Shown here: in pieces, positions 43,005 through 50,971 of the stretch
Layout of the letters: the number at the start of each line of letters is the position of its first letter
How positions within the stretch are numbered: position 1 is the first letter of the stretch
Source of the DNA: Lentzea atacamensis
GTDB lineage: Bacteria > Actinomycetota > Actinomycetes > Mycobacteriales > Pseudonocardiaceae
Length of the DNA stretch: 64,000 nucleotides
Assembly: GCF_003269295.1 (NCBI RefSeq)
Contig: NZ_QLTT01000001.1
Location: 1,569,635-1,633,634, forward strand
Direction: 5' to 3'
Position numbers and translations under genes: made by a program
Notes under the pieces: generated by a model
Seen by the model: only the letters and a program-made list of their open reading frames with translations
What the model was told of the DNA's origin: nothing
The model's database searches: none

Positions 43005-44231
43005 TCAGGTTCCGGAAGGCCCGGTCCGGGTCTTCCGGAGCCGCAGCGCCACGACGTGGCGTGCCAGCGCCGCCATCGCCATCAGGGCGACGAGACCGCA
43101 CACGCCCCGCCAGCCGAACCCGGTGTACGCCCGCACGCCCAGCCACGAGCCGGCCGCTCCGCCGAGATACGCACACGTCATGTAGGCGGTGTTGAGACGG
43201 CCGCGATGGGTGTCACTAAGCGCGTACATGCGGATCGAGTTCGCCACCATCCCGCACTGCATCGCGACGTCGAGGACGAGCGTGCCGAGCACCAGCGCGA
43301 CCAGGCCGCCGATCCCACCCGCCACCCCGAACGCCAGCACCGCGGCCGACCCGATGACCGCGAGCATGCACACGAGGTTCACAGGATCCGGTCCGCGCCG
43401 GTCCACGACCCGCCCCGCGATCGGCGTCGCGATCATCGTGGCCGCGTTGACCAGCGCCAGCAGCCCGACCGCCTGTGCGCCGTAGCCGTACACCGGCCCG
43501 GTGACCAGCAGCGCGACACTCCCCCACACCGTGCTGAACGCACCGAAGATCATGGCCTGGTACCAGCACGAACGTCGCAGCTCGGGCTCACTTCGCAGCA
43601 GCCGCAGCGGTTCCAGCAACAGGTCCGGATAGGACTGTCGCGTGTGGGGTTCGGTGCGAGACAACGCCCGCCACAGCGCCACCGCCATCACGAACGCGAG
43701 CCCCGACGCCACCAGGTACGGCGCCCGCCAGTCCAGCCACTCGCCGAGCACCCCGCTGAACGTGCGGGCGAGCAGCATCCCGCCGACCGAGCCGGCGAGC
43801 ATGGTCCCGCTCGCCGCACCGCGCCGGTCGGGAGCGACCATCCCGGCGACCATCGGCCCGATGATCGGTGCGATCACCGTGGCCACGCCGACCGCGACCC
43901 CGGCGGCGAACAGCGGTCCGAACGAGGGCGCGAACCCCGCCGTCGCGAGGCCCAGCCCGGTGACGGTGAACAACGTGGCGATCAGCGGCCGGTACGGGAT
44001 CCGGTCACCCAGCGGCACCAGCAGGAAGATCCCGCACGCGTACCCGATCTGGGCCGCGGTGACCACCAGCGCCGCCTGGCCCGGGGCCATCCGCAGTCCC
44101 TCGGCCACCAGCGGGGTGACCGCCTGCGGGAAGTAGACGTTGCCGACCGCGACACCGCAGGCGACGGTCAGCAACCAGAGCATCCCCCGAGTCATGGGCG
44201 TGACGCTTGCGGCCGCCACCACCTGGCGCAA
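43005..44231 (-). CDS. MFS transporter
   Basis: The product has 408 residues from TTG 44229-44231 (AGGGA 7 bp upstream) or 396 from ATG 44193-44195, whose MTRGMLWLL start resembles homologues. About twelve transmembrane helices are seen, with the GDRIPYRPLIA loop between helices 2 and 3 and RRGAASGTMLAGSVGGMLLA between later helices, as in drug- or arabinose-efflux permeases. The substrate is unknown. A hairpin lies within its last codons. Confidence 0.88.
   Translation of the reverse strand: MRQVVAAASVTPMTRGMLWLLTVACGVAVGNVYFPQAVTPLVAEGLRMAPGQAALVVTAAQIGYACGIFLLVPLGDRIPYRPLIATLFTVTGLGLATAGFAPSFGPLFAAGVAVGVATVIAPIIGPMVAGMVAPDRRGAASGTMLAGSVGGMLLARTFSGVLGEWLDWRAPYLVASGLAFVMAVALWRALSRTEPHTRQSYPDLLLEPLRLLRSEPELRRSCWYQAMIFGAFSTVWGSVALLVTGPVYGYGAQAVGLLALVNAATMIATPIAGRVVDRRGPDPVNLVCMLAVIGSAAVLAFGVAGGIGGLVALVLGTLVLDVAMQCGMVANSIRMYALSDTHRGRLNTAYMTCAYLGGAAGSWLGVRAYTGFGWRGVCGLVALMAMAALARHVVALRLRKTRTGPSGT
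43011..43039. terminator. Hairpin terminator between protease and MFS genes
   Basis: TCCGGAAGGCCCGG (43011-43024) and CCGGGTCTTCCGGA (43026-43039) pair at 13 of 14 positions, the odd pair being G-U for one transcript. It is placed inside the 3' end of the MFS coding sequence, 12 bp after the protease stop. Confidence 0.7.
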
Positions 44232-44369
44232 TCGAATTTCCCTATCGGTTGCAGGCCGTTCGACTCATTGGCTGCAGGTCAGCTGACAAGTACCGTGACC
44301 GCGTGCGGCGTCGGGGCGACCGGCGGAGTGCCGGTCGAAGCCGGGATCTTCACCACCCGGAGGCAAGGC

Positions 44370-45287
44370 ATGCGAGTAGCCAGACGCTGGGCGACGGCCG
44401 CCACCGTCGCCGTCGGCGCAGCGCTGTTGGTTCCCGCGACCGCGAGCGCGCACGCACCATCAGGCGCGATCTTCACGACGCTGCCGGACGGCAGCGAGGT
44501 CAACTTCAACCACTTCCCCACCAAGCAGGACGTGTACCTGGACGGCGGCCCCGGTCCCGGCGCGCCGCAGACGGCGGCCGGGCTCGACGACGGCACGTAC
44601 GTGTTCCAGGTGACCGACCCCAGCGGCAAGGTGCTGCTGTCCACCGATCCGGCGCGCTGCCGCCAGTTCACCGTTGCGGACGGTGTCATCAGCGGCGTCG
44701 TCGACACCGACTGCGAGCACGTGACCGGGTCCGATGTGGACCACGACGCCACCACCGTCCAGCTCTTCCCGTACCTCGACACGCCCAACAACGGTGGCGT
44801 GTACAAGGTCTGGGTCACCACGGTCGAGGACTTCCTCGCCGGCTGCGCGCAGTTCGGCGTCGCGAACGGGCTGAACGTCGTCGACTGCGGCAACGCCGGC
44901 GGCAACCGGCACGGGTTCGTGCCCGCGCACAGCAAGACCGACAACTTCAAGGTCGGCGACCGGGTGATCGTCGAGATCGACACCCGCTTCTACCGCTGGG
45001 ACGGCGCGGGCCCGCTGGACGGCTATGCCGTGACGTGGACGGACACCAACGGCGCGTCGAACAAGAAGTGGTCCTACTACGCCCCTGAGCTGTACGTGAT
45101 GCACGAGGCGCACGTGGAGGCCGTCGAGGCCGGTGTCCACCAGATCTCGGTGGCGAACCAGCCCGGCTGCACCGTGCTGCGCGTCGACGTGCAGAACCAG
45201 CGCCTGAACGGACCGGGCACGGTCAGCGTGCGCGTGTCCAACATCGGACACGAAAAGACGATCTTCGTCGACGTCCGCTGCGGTTGA
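44370..45287 (+). CDS. Secreted protein of unknown function
   Basis: The product has 305 residues. The signal peptide is MRVARRWATAATVAVGAALL with cleavage near ASA-HA. The mature protein is rich in beta-forming residues and acidic residues (FQVTDPSGKVLLSTDPARCR, TPNNGGVYKVWVTTVEDFL, SKTDNFKVGDRVIVEIDTRFY), with five cysteines or so, suggesting one or more Ig-like domains. I recognise no catalytic motif. The start is ATG at 44370 with GGAGG 7 bp upstream. It lies upstream of the GH16 gene on the same strand but is separated by a hairpin. Confidence 0.8.
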   Translation: MRVARRWATAATVAVGAALLVPATASAHAPSGAIFTTLPDGSEVNFNHFPTKQDVYLDGGPGPGAPQTAAGLDDGTYVFQVTDPSGKVLLSTDPARCRQFTVADGVISGVVDTDCEHVTGSDVDHDATTVQLFPYLDTPNNGGVYKVWVTTVEDFLAGCAQFGVANGLNVVDCGNAGGNRHGFVPAHSKTDNFKVGDRVIVEIDTRFYRWDGAGPLDGYAVTWTDTNGASNKKWSYYAPELYVMHEAHVEAVEAGVHQISVANQPGCTVLRVDVQNQRLNGPGTVSVRVSNIGHEKTIFVDVRCG

Positions 45288-45294
45288 TCCCGAT

Positions 45295-45329
45295 CAGGTG
45301 GGAGCGCTCGATGGGAGCGCTCTCACCTG
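45295..45329. terminator. Hairpin between secreted protein and GH16 genes (also holds operator boxes)
   Basis: CAGGTGGGAGCGCTC (45295-45309) pairs with GAGCGCTCTCACCTG (45315-45329) across a 5-nt loop, with one G-U in the transcript. It starts 7 bp after the upstream stop codon, so it is placed to end that transcript. Confidence 0.65.
45299..45325. promoter_or_regulatory. Tandem CebR-like boxes
   Basis: TGGGAGCGCTCTCA (45312-45325) differs at one position from the CebR operator TGGGAGCGCTCCCA known from Streptomyces cellulose/cellobiose control. TGGGAGCGCTCGAT (45299-45312) matches 11 of 14 and is offset by 13 bp. They lie about 105 bp upstream of a GH16 glucanase gene, which suggests LacI-family repression relieved by an oligoglucoside. 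Confidence 0.7.
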
Positions 45330-45428
45330 ATGAATAACTGAAAAGGTTTACACGTTGACCGAGAGTCACGGTGTGACAACACTTCCGAACCACTGGGCGC
45401 ACAACTAAATCCAGGAAAGGTCGGTTCG

Positions 45429-46649
45429 ATGCAGCGACGCATCGGGACGGCCCTCGCTGCTGCCTTGATGGTTGCCGCGGGGATCACCGTCGCCACCACC
45501 ACCCAAGCTCCCCCTGCCAATGCGGCGGTGATCTGGGCCGACGAGTTCAACGCCCCCGCCGGCACCGGTGTCGACGGTGGCAAGTGGCAGATGGAAGTGG
45601 GCAACAACAACGGCAACAACCGTGAGTCTCAGTGGTACCAGGCGGGCACCTCGAACGCGGTGCACGACGGTGCCGGCAATCTCGTGATCACCGCCAAGCG
45701 CGAGAACCCCGGCAACTACCAGTGCTGGTACGGAAGGTGTGAGTACACCTCCGCCCGCATCAACACCGCCGGCAAGTTCACCCAGACCTACGGCCGGTTC
45801 GAAGCGCGCATGAAGATGCCGCGCGGCAAGGGCATCTGGCCGGCCTTCTGGATGCTGGGTGCGGACATCAACACGGGCAACCCGTGGCCGGGTTCCGGCG
45901 AGATAGACATCATGGAGTTCCTGGGACACCAGCAGAACACCGTGTACGGCACGATCCACGGCCCTGGCTACTCCGGTTCCGGCGGCCTGCTGCACCAGTA
46001 CAACGGCCCGAACTTCTCCGACGGCTTCCACAACTTCGCCGTCGACTGGCGTCCGGGTGAGATCGTGTGGTCCGTCGACGGTCAGGTCTACGGCCGCAAG
46101 ACGCCCGCCGACCTCGGTGGCCGGACGTGGGTGTTCAACAAGCCGTTCTTCATCATCATCAACCTCGCGGTCGGTGGTGAGTGGCCGGGTTACCCGGACG
46201 GCAGCACGACGTTCCCGCAGCAGCTCGTGGTCGACTGGGTCCGCGTCTCCACCGACAGCCCGCCGCCCAGCGGTGGCACGGAGATCCGCGGCATCGGCGG
46301 CAAGTGCGTCGACGTGCCCTGGGCGAACACCGCCAACGGCACGCCCATCCAGATCACCGGCTGCAACGGCAACGCGGCGCAGAAGTGGAGCCGCCCGGGC
46401 GACGGCACCATCCGCGCGCTGGGCAAGTGCCTCGACGTCAACGGCGGCGGTGTCGCGAACGGCACCGTGGTCCAACTGTGGGACTGCAACGGAACCCCTG
46501 CCCAGCAGTGGGCCGTGAGCGGTGCACGGGACATCGTGAACCCGCAAGCCAACAAGTGCCTGGACACCGTCGGAGGCTCCTCGGCCGACGGCACCAGACT
46601 CCACATCTGGGACTGCCTCGGCGTCGCCAGCCAGAAGTGGCAGGTATGA
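45429..46649 (+). CDS. Secreted GH16 beta-glucanase with ricin-B lectin domain
   Basis: The product has 406 residues. A signal peptide (about 1-32, ending ANA-AV) is followed by a GH16 domain (about 33-262) with the catalytic GEIDIMEFLG: Glu158 nucleophile and Glu163 acid/base, the MEFLG form with the bulge residue Met typical of beta-1,3-glucanases. A ricin-type beta-trefoil (about 285-406) has repeats such as GKCLDVNGG and QLWDCNGTPAQQW, binding sugar polymers. It should cleave extracellular beta-1,3- or mixed-linked glucans. CebR-like boxes upstream fit such a role. Confidence 0.95.
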   Translation: MQRRIGTALAAALMVAAGITVATTTQAPPANAAVIWADEFNAPAGTGVDGGKWQMEVGNNNGNNRESQWYQAGTSNAVHDGAGNLVITAKRENPGNYQCWYGRCEYTSARINTAGKFTQTYGRFEARMKMPRGKGIWPAFWMLGADINTGNPWPGSGEIDIMEFLGHQQNTVYGTIHGPGYSGSGGLLHQYNGPNFSDGFHNFAVDWRPGEIVWSVDGQVYGRKTPADLGGRTWVFNKPFFIIINLAVGGEWPGYPDGSTTFPQQLVVDWVRVSTDSPPPSGGTEIRGIGGKCVDVPWANTANGTPIQITGCNGNAAQKWSRPGDGTIRALGKCLDVNGGGVANGTVVQLWDCNGTPAQQWAVSGARDIVNPQANKCLDTVGGSSADGTRLHIWDCLGVASQKWQV

Positions 46650-46695
46650 GGTTTCTCCCGGCCGGGTTGCGTATGGCCTGAGCGGGAGAACAACG

Positions 46696-46740
46696 GCGCT
46701 GGACGTGAACCCCTGCGGCGGAAGGGTTCATGTCCAGCGC
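46696..46740. terminator. Bidirectional hairpin terminator
   Basis: GCGCTGGACGTGAACCC (46696-46712) and GGGTTCATGTCCAGCGC (46724-46740) pair at 16 of 17 around an 11-nt loop, between convergent genes. TTCTTC follows on the plus strand. Confidence 0.85.
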
Positions 46741-46744
46741 TTCT

Positions 46745-47602
46745 TCACGCCAGGAGCCTGGCGACGGCCCAGTCCTGCACCGCGACACCGACCGACTTGA
46801 ACACGGTCCGGCCCTCGCGCAACGGCGGATTCCCCAGCGCCGCACCGAGTTCGACGAGCGACTCCAGCCGGAGCACGCCCGAGTTGACCGCCTGGATGAT
46901 CTCCCCCGCCTCGCTCAGCGCGGCCTCGACCTGGTCCACGACCACGACTCCGGCAGTCGCCAGCAGGTCCTCCGGCAGCTCCCGCATCACCGGCCGGTAC
47001 GAGCCGATCGCGTTGACGTGCACCCGTTCCTTGAGCGCGTCACACGTGAACAGCGGCGCCGTCGACGCCGTCGCACAGCACACGACGTCCGCCCCCGACA
47101 CGGCTTCCTCGGCGTCGGGCGCGAGATCCATGACCGTGTCCGGCAGCTCGTCCTTCAGGCTCTCCAGCAACGCCTCCGCCTTCTTGGCGTCCCGGTTGAA
47201 CACGACGAGCTTCTTGAGCGGCCGCACCGCGTGCACGGCGCGCACCTGGTCCGCCGCCTGCGCCCCGGCCCCGAGCAACGCGAGGTGCGAGGCGTCCTCG
47301 TCGGCCAGCAGATCCGTCGCCACCCCGACCACCGCACCGGTCCTGAGGGTGGTCAGCGGCACCGCGTCCGCGACGAACTGCCCGTCCGGGTGCGAGTAGA
47401 CGACCGTGCCGGTGATCACCGGGTCGCGCTCGGCCTCGATGCTGATCACCTTGACGGCCGTGGACGCCGTCGGCCGGTGGTGCGCCGCCATCACGAGCGA
47501 CCGGCTGCCGCTGAACGCCTGCCGCGGCGGCAGCTCGAACTCCCCGGCGGTCAGCCCGATGAACGCTGCGCGGACGGCTTCGATCGCCGCGGGCATGGTC
47601 AT
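46745..47602 (-). CDS. Ornithine cyclodeaminase/mu-crystallin family protein
   Basis: The product has 285 residues. The NAD-binding motif is LALLGAGAQAADQVRAV (about 108-124), and FELPPRQAF plus the VKVISI region match the family. Members deaminate ornithine, reduce ketimines or make amino acid precursors; the exact reaction cannot be told. The N terminus is short: the usual first strand seems missing, and the ATG at 47600-47602 is the first start. TACCAT lies 7 bp upstream, which suggests a leaderless mRNA. It is divergent from the P-loop gene by 33 bp. Confidence 0.87.
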   Translation of the reverse strand: MTMPAAIEAVRAAFIGLTAGEFELPPRQAFSGSRSLVMAAHHRPTASTAVKVISIEAERDPVITGTVVYSHPDGQFVADAVPLTTLRTGAVVGVATDLLADEDASHLALLGAGAQAADQVRAVHAVRPLKKLVVFNRDAKKAEALLESLKDELPDTVMDLAPDAEEAVSGADVVCCATASTAPLFTCDALKERVHVNAIGSYRPVMRELPEDLLATAGVVVVDQVEAALSEAGEIIQAVNSGVLRLESLVELGAALGNPPLREGRTVFKSVGVAVQDWAVARLLA

Positions 47603-47635
47603 GGTTCGGATGGTAACGACCCGGAGAATGGCGCC

Positions 47636-48274
47636 ATGACCGAGACCTGGGACCCGTTCGGCACACTGCGCGACGCACTCTGGATCGGCGGGGCGCAATG
47701 GGCGGGAAAGTCCACCGTGGCACGCATTCTGGCCAGGCGGCACGGCATCACCGCGTACCACTACGACTACCACGACGCCCGCGCGCACAACGACCGCCGC
47801 ATCGCCAGCGGTCAGTCGCTACCGGGTTCGCCGGACGACCTGTGGGTGCACGCGTCTCCTCAGGACATGGCGGCGAGCACGCTGGCGGGGTTCCCGGCCC
47901 GGTTCGAGTGGGCGCTCGACGACCTGCGCGCGCTCGTGTCCGGCCGGCCGATCCTCGCCGAGGGCTGGGGCCTGCGCCCCGAACTGGTGGCGCCACTCAT
48001 CGACTCGCCGCGCCGGATGGTCGTCATGGTGCCGACTCCGGAGTTCCGCGAACACCAGGTCCGCGTGCTGCCCCGAGCCGGAGCGATCGGCGCCGAGGTC
48101 AGCGACCCCGCGAGGGGCCAGCGGAACCGCCTCGAACGCGACCGTCTCGTCGCCGAGGACGCGGTGCGCAACGCCCACGCACTCGGGATCCGCGTGATCG
48201 AGATCGACGGCAACCGTGACGCCGAAGCAGTCGCTGACCTCGTCACCGACCACTTCTCCCCCTACCTGGGGTAG
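47636..48274 (+). CDS. P-loop NTPase (kinase-like)
   Basis: The product has 212 residues. Walker A is GGAQWAGKSTVA (about 18-29), followed by a DYHDARAHND region and GRPILAEGWGLRPEL, as in small-molecule kinase-like P-loop proteins of actinomycetes. Lid arginines are seen in RGQRNRLERDRL. The substrate is unknown. The ATG at 47636 has GGAGA about 8 bp upstream. It ends exactly one base before the convergent DUF397 stop codon. It lies beside an XRE/DUF397 pair but need not be part of it. Confidence 0.8.
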   Translation: MTETWDPFGTLRDALWIGGAQWAGKSTVARILARRHGITAYHYDYHDARAHNDRRIASGQSLPGSPDDLWVHASPQDMAASTLAGFPARFEWALDDLRALVSGRPILAEGWGLRPELVAPLIDSPRRMVVMVPTPEFREHQVRVLPRAGAIGAEVSDPARGQRNRLERDRLVAEDAVRNAHALGIRVIEIDGNRDAEAVADLVTDHFSPYLG

Positions 48275-48433
48275 TCAGCCGCGCTTCACCGTGCTCAGGA
48301 ACGAGTTCCACGCGGCGGCGCCCACCTCGATGTGAACGGCGGGCGCCTTGCTGTCCCGGACACCGATGCCGATGGCCACCTCCACACAAGAGCTTGCGTT
48401 CGCGCTGTGGGTGCTCTTGCGCCAGCCGGCCAT
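48275..48433 (-). CDS. DUF397 small protein
   Basis: The product has 52 residues. The sequence WRKSTHSANASSCVEVAIG is the hallmark of DUF397, and the end AAAWNSFLSTVKRG matches the FxxFxxxVKxG-type end of the family. It starts with ATG at 48431-48433 behind AGGAG, 10 bp after the XRE gene. DUF397 proteins pair with XRE-DUF5753 regulators and affect development and antibiotic production in Streptomyces (for example bldB-related loci). It probably binds or counteracts its XRE partner. Confidence 0.92.
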   Translation of the reverse strand: MAGWRKSTHSANASSCVEVAIGIGVRDSKAPAVHIEVGAAAWNSFLSTVKRG

Positions 48434-48443
48434 AGGAATCTCC

Positions 48444-49274
48444 TCATGTCAGCAGCTGCTTGATCAGCTCCTTCGATTGTTCCGCATCCAGGGCGATCTC
48501 ATCGAGTGCCTCCACCACGCGCTCGTACGACTTCACGGCGTACGGCGTCTCGATGATGAGGCTCGAGTTCTCGCTCTCCAGGAAGACGACCGGCTCGTAC
48601 TTGTCGAACGTCAACATGTCGAACGCCCCTGCGAGCCCGGCATGAGCACCGGCGGAGAGCGGGACGATCCGGATCTCGATGTACGACCGCGCGGCCATCT
48701 TCAGCAGATGTTCCAGCTGCGCCTCCATCGCCTCGTGACCGCCGATCGGTGACAACAGCACCGATTCATGGATGTAGAAGACGCACTTCAAGCCCTTGCG
48801 CAGCACCATCTGCCGCTCAGTGCGGGCGTGCACGCGCTCCTCGATCTCGTCCTCGGGCACGTTCGCACCCGCCGCGATGACGGCCCGCGCGTACTCCGGC
48901 AGCTGGATCAGGCCGTGCACCAGCGAAACCTGCCAGCTGATCAGCTTCTTCGCGGTGCGCTCGTGCTCGATCAACGTGCGCGGCCGGATCGGCGTGCACG
49001 CCCCGTGCTCCTGCCACCAGCCCTTGAGGTTGGCCTCGTTGAAGAGCGACAGCAGGTGGTCGCGTTCCTTAGGGGGTGTCCGGCAGGTGCCCAGCAACAG
49101 CGCGAGCTCCAGCTCGGTGGCGCCTCCCTTGCCGTTCACCAGGTCGGAGAGCTTGGCCTCGTTCCAGCCGACCAGCTCGGCGACCGCACGCGAAGTCATG
49201 CCCGTGGCGGCAATGGCCGCGCGCAGCCCGTCACCGAACTCCCGACCCCTTGCAGTGGAGAATCTTTTCGGCAT
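48444..49274 (-). CDS. XRE-family regulator with DUF5753 domain
   Basis: The product has 276 residues. The helix-turn-helix is at about 12-65 (LRAAIAATGMTSRAVAELVG, NEAKLSDLVNGKGGA). DUF5753 follows (about 90-272), with LISWQVSLVHGLIQLPEYAR and a VFYIHESVLLSPIGG block. The ATG at 49272-49274 has no ribosome site; TAACGT ends 7 bp upstream, giving a leaderless transcript. It is co-transcribed with DUF397 and divergent from a zinc-finger-like gene across a perfect palindrome. Confidence 0.92.
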   Translation of the reverse strand: MPKRFSTARGREFGDGLRAAIAATGMTSRAVAELVGWNEAKLSDLVNGKGGATELELALLLGTCRTPPKERDHLLSLFNEANLKGWWQEHGACTPIRPRTLIEHERTAKKLISWQVSLVHGLIQLPEYARAVIAAGANVPEDEIEERVHARTERQMVLRKGLKCVFYIHESVLLSPIGGHEAMEAQLEHLLKMAARSYIEIRIVPLSAGAHAGLAGAFDMLTFDKYEPVVFLESENSSLIIETPYAVKSYERVVEALDEIALDAEQSKELIKQLLT

Positions 49275-49345
49275 GGCGAGGACGTTAGACCCATTCCCAG
49301 GCGGTTCAGAACGTTTGGCCGCAACATAACCCAAAAGGGCGTTAG

Positions 49346-49362
49346 CTTGGAGGACCTCCAAG
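49346..49362. promoter_or_regulatory. 17-bp perfect palindrome in XRE/zinc-finger gap
   Basis: CTTGGAGG-A-CCTCCAAG lies in the 103-bp divergent gap, 15 bp before the GTG of the zinc-finger-like gene. It is a candidate operator of the XRE protein. The GGAGG inside it is too far from the GTG to be its ribosome site. Confidence 0.55.
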
Positions 49363-49377
49363 TTCCACAATAATTCC

Positions 49378-49590
49378 GTGAAATTTCGTTGGATGCCCCA
49401 CGAGGGGCGGCGCCACGCCATCCCCGACGAGCCGGCCAGGGGGCGGCTCGTCGAGACACTATGCGGCAATCCCTTTGTGCCGCAAGAGTTCAGCCTGTGG
49501 CGCGACAAGATCTGCTGGCCGACCTGCTGGGACTGCGACGGCGTCTGGCGCGAGAACGAGGGGATCCTGCCATGGCCGCGGAAATCCTGA
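49378..49590 (+). CDS. Small zinc-finger-like protein
   Basis: The product has 70 residues. KFRWMPHEGRRHAIPDE at the start, a Cys in ETLCGNPF, and CWPTCWDCDGVWR near the end match a small conserved actinobacterial protein with one His/Cys zinc site, often found beside XRE-DUF397 genes. The GTG at 49378 gives the conserved start. It overlaps the next gene by 19 bp. The function is not known. Confidence 0.78.
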   Translation: MKFRWMPHEGRRHAIPDEPARGRLVETLCGNPFVPQEFSLWRDKICWPTCWDCDGVWRENEGILPWPRKS

Positions 49591-49820
49591 CCGAAGACCT
49601 TCTGCGGATATCTCTTCAACGGCTCTCGCGTGAGGTGGTGAAGAGTTATCCACAGTTCGGCGAGATGCTCGCACAAAATATGTTGCGCACGTGCGGCCTG
49701 ATTCCCGACGTCGAGCGCGCGGAGCACTATCGGCAGCTCGGCACGCTGCTCATCGACCTCGGCAGGCTGTACCTCGCCGAGGCCGACGTGCTGTCGACGG
49801 TCGAGATGCCGCCGACTTGA
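49572..49820 (+). CDS. Small helical protein, unknown function
   Basis: The product has 82 residues, mainly helical: LTEDLLRISLQRLSREVVKS, then AEHYRQLGTLLIDLGRLYLA. There is no signal or membrane segment. The ATG at 49572 has GAGGGGA 8 bp upstream and overlaps the zinc-finger-like gene, so the two are co-translated. The set XRE-DUF397 and zinc-finger-helical protein may form one regulatory unit. The last 210 bp before the next gene hold no convincing gene. Confidence 0.72.
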   Translation: MAAEILTEDLLRISLQRLSREVVKSYPQFGEMLAQNMLRTCGLIPDVERAEHYRQLGTLLIDLGRLYLAEADVLSTVEMPPT

Positions 49821-50030
49821 GGGGCGGTCAGTCGAGCTGGTTGCGCGCCAGTGCCTCACGGAAGCCGTCGATGATCGTGCAGAAGAGAAGACCCGCTGGA
49901 CACCCTGGTCCTTCTTCGCGTGGAGCAACTTCTCCTCACCAGGAGCCGTCCCGCCAGGTTCAGCCCCGGCACGCCGGGCACCGTACGTCGTGCCCGCACC
50001 GCACTGCCGAGAGAGAACCCTTCTTGCGTC

Positions 50031-50948
50031 TCATTCGTTCGTCCGGCAGTGCGGGAGCGCCCGGATCATCCGGTTCTCCTGGGCCGAAACGTCCAAGGCC
50101 TGTCGCGCGGACATCACGACCGCGCGGCCGTTCGTGTCGAACTCGTGCGCCAAGGTCGTCAGGGCCTCACCACCGGCGGCCCACGCCGCTGTCCAGGTGA
50201 GGCATTCCGCCGCACCGTTGCCACCGCGCTCGACCAGGTCAGTGCCGATCTCGTCGAGCCAGTCCCACGACGTCCCGCCGACACCGGCCAGGAAGGCCTC
50301 GTCCCACGTGCGCACCAGCTCGCGGATCGTGCCTTCGGAGCGAGCCCGCTCGTTGACCGACTTGATCCACGCCTGGCGCTCCTCCTCCGTGAGCACCACG
50401 CCGGTCTCGGGCTCGCGGAAACCCGGGAGGTCGTGCGCCAGACCGCCCGACCCCACGTACAGCACGCGCTTGTCCGCGAAGAACTCGCCGACGCGGCGTC
50501 CCAGCGACGCCGCGCGGCGGAAGGACGCGTGCGGTGGCGACGCGCAGTTGATGAAGACCGGCAGCACGGGCCGGGCGTCGATGGCGCCCAGCAGGTCGCG
50601 GGTCGTGTGGCCGAACGCGTGGTCCAGGGCGGCCTCGTACGCGGTCGCGATGTCGAAGTCGTGGGCCACGAGGTTCGCCACCAGGGCGCGGCCCAGGTCG
50701 GACGGCACGTCGTAGGTGCCGACGGGGCCCGCGACGTCGCCCTGGGCGGTGGCCGCCAGCACCACCGCGAAGGTGGGGACGACCGCGCGGAAGGCCCGGC
50801 GGTGGTCCGTGCCGAAGAAGACGACGAGTTCCGGGTCGAAGGCCGCGACGGCCTCGCGGGCGGTTCCGATCGCCCCGCGGACCGGGCCGTGCGGCGCGCT
50901 GGGCAGGGTGATCAGGTGCGAGGCGCAGACCGTTAGGCGATTCTTCAC
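50031..50948 (-). CDS. LigB-type extradiol dioxygenase (MhpB-like)
   Basis: The product has 305 residues. Class III extradiol dioxygenases use Fe(II) bound by two His and one Glu. CASHLITLPSAPHG at the N terminus, ELVVFFGTDHRRAF and VLYVGSGGLAHDLPG match 3-(2,3-dihydroxyphenyl)propionate 1,2-dioxygenase. It should cleave a catechol-type ring. No other mhp genes are adjacent. The start is GTG at 50946-50948. It is divergent, by 23 bp, from the NAGPA gene. Confidence 0.88.
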   Translation of the reverse strand: MKNRLTVCASHLITLPSAPHGPVRGAIGTAREAVAAFDPELVVFFGTDHRRAFRAVVPTFAVVLAATAQGDVAGPVGTYDVPSDLGRALVANLVAHDFDIATAYEAALDHAFGHTTRDLLGAIDARPVLPVFINCASPPHASFRRAASLGRRVGEFFADKRVLYVGSGGLAHDLPGFREPETGVVLTEEERQAWIKSVNERARSEGTIRELVRTWDEAFLAGVGGTSWDWLDEIGTDLVERGGNGAAECLTWTAAWAAGGEALTTLAHEFDTNGRAVVMSARQALDVSAQENRMIRALPHCRTNE

Positions 50949-50971
50949 CGGGCCAGTCTAGGTTCCGGGGC

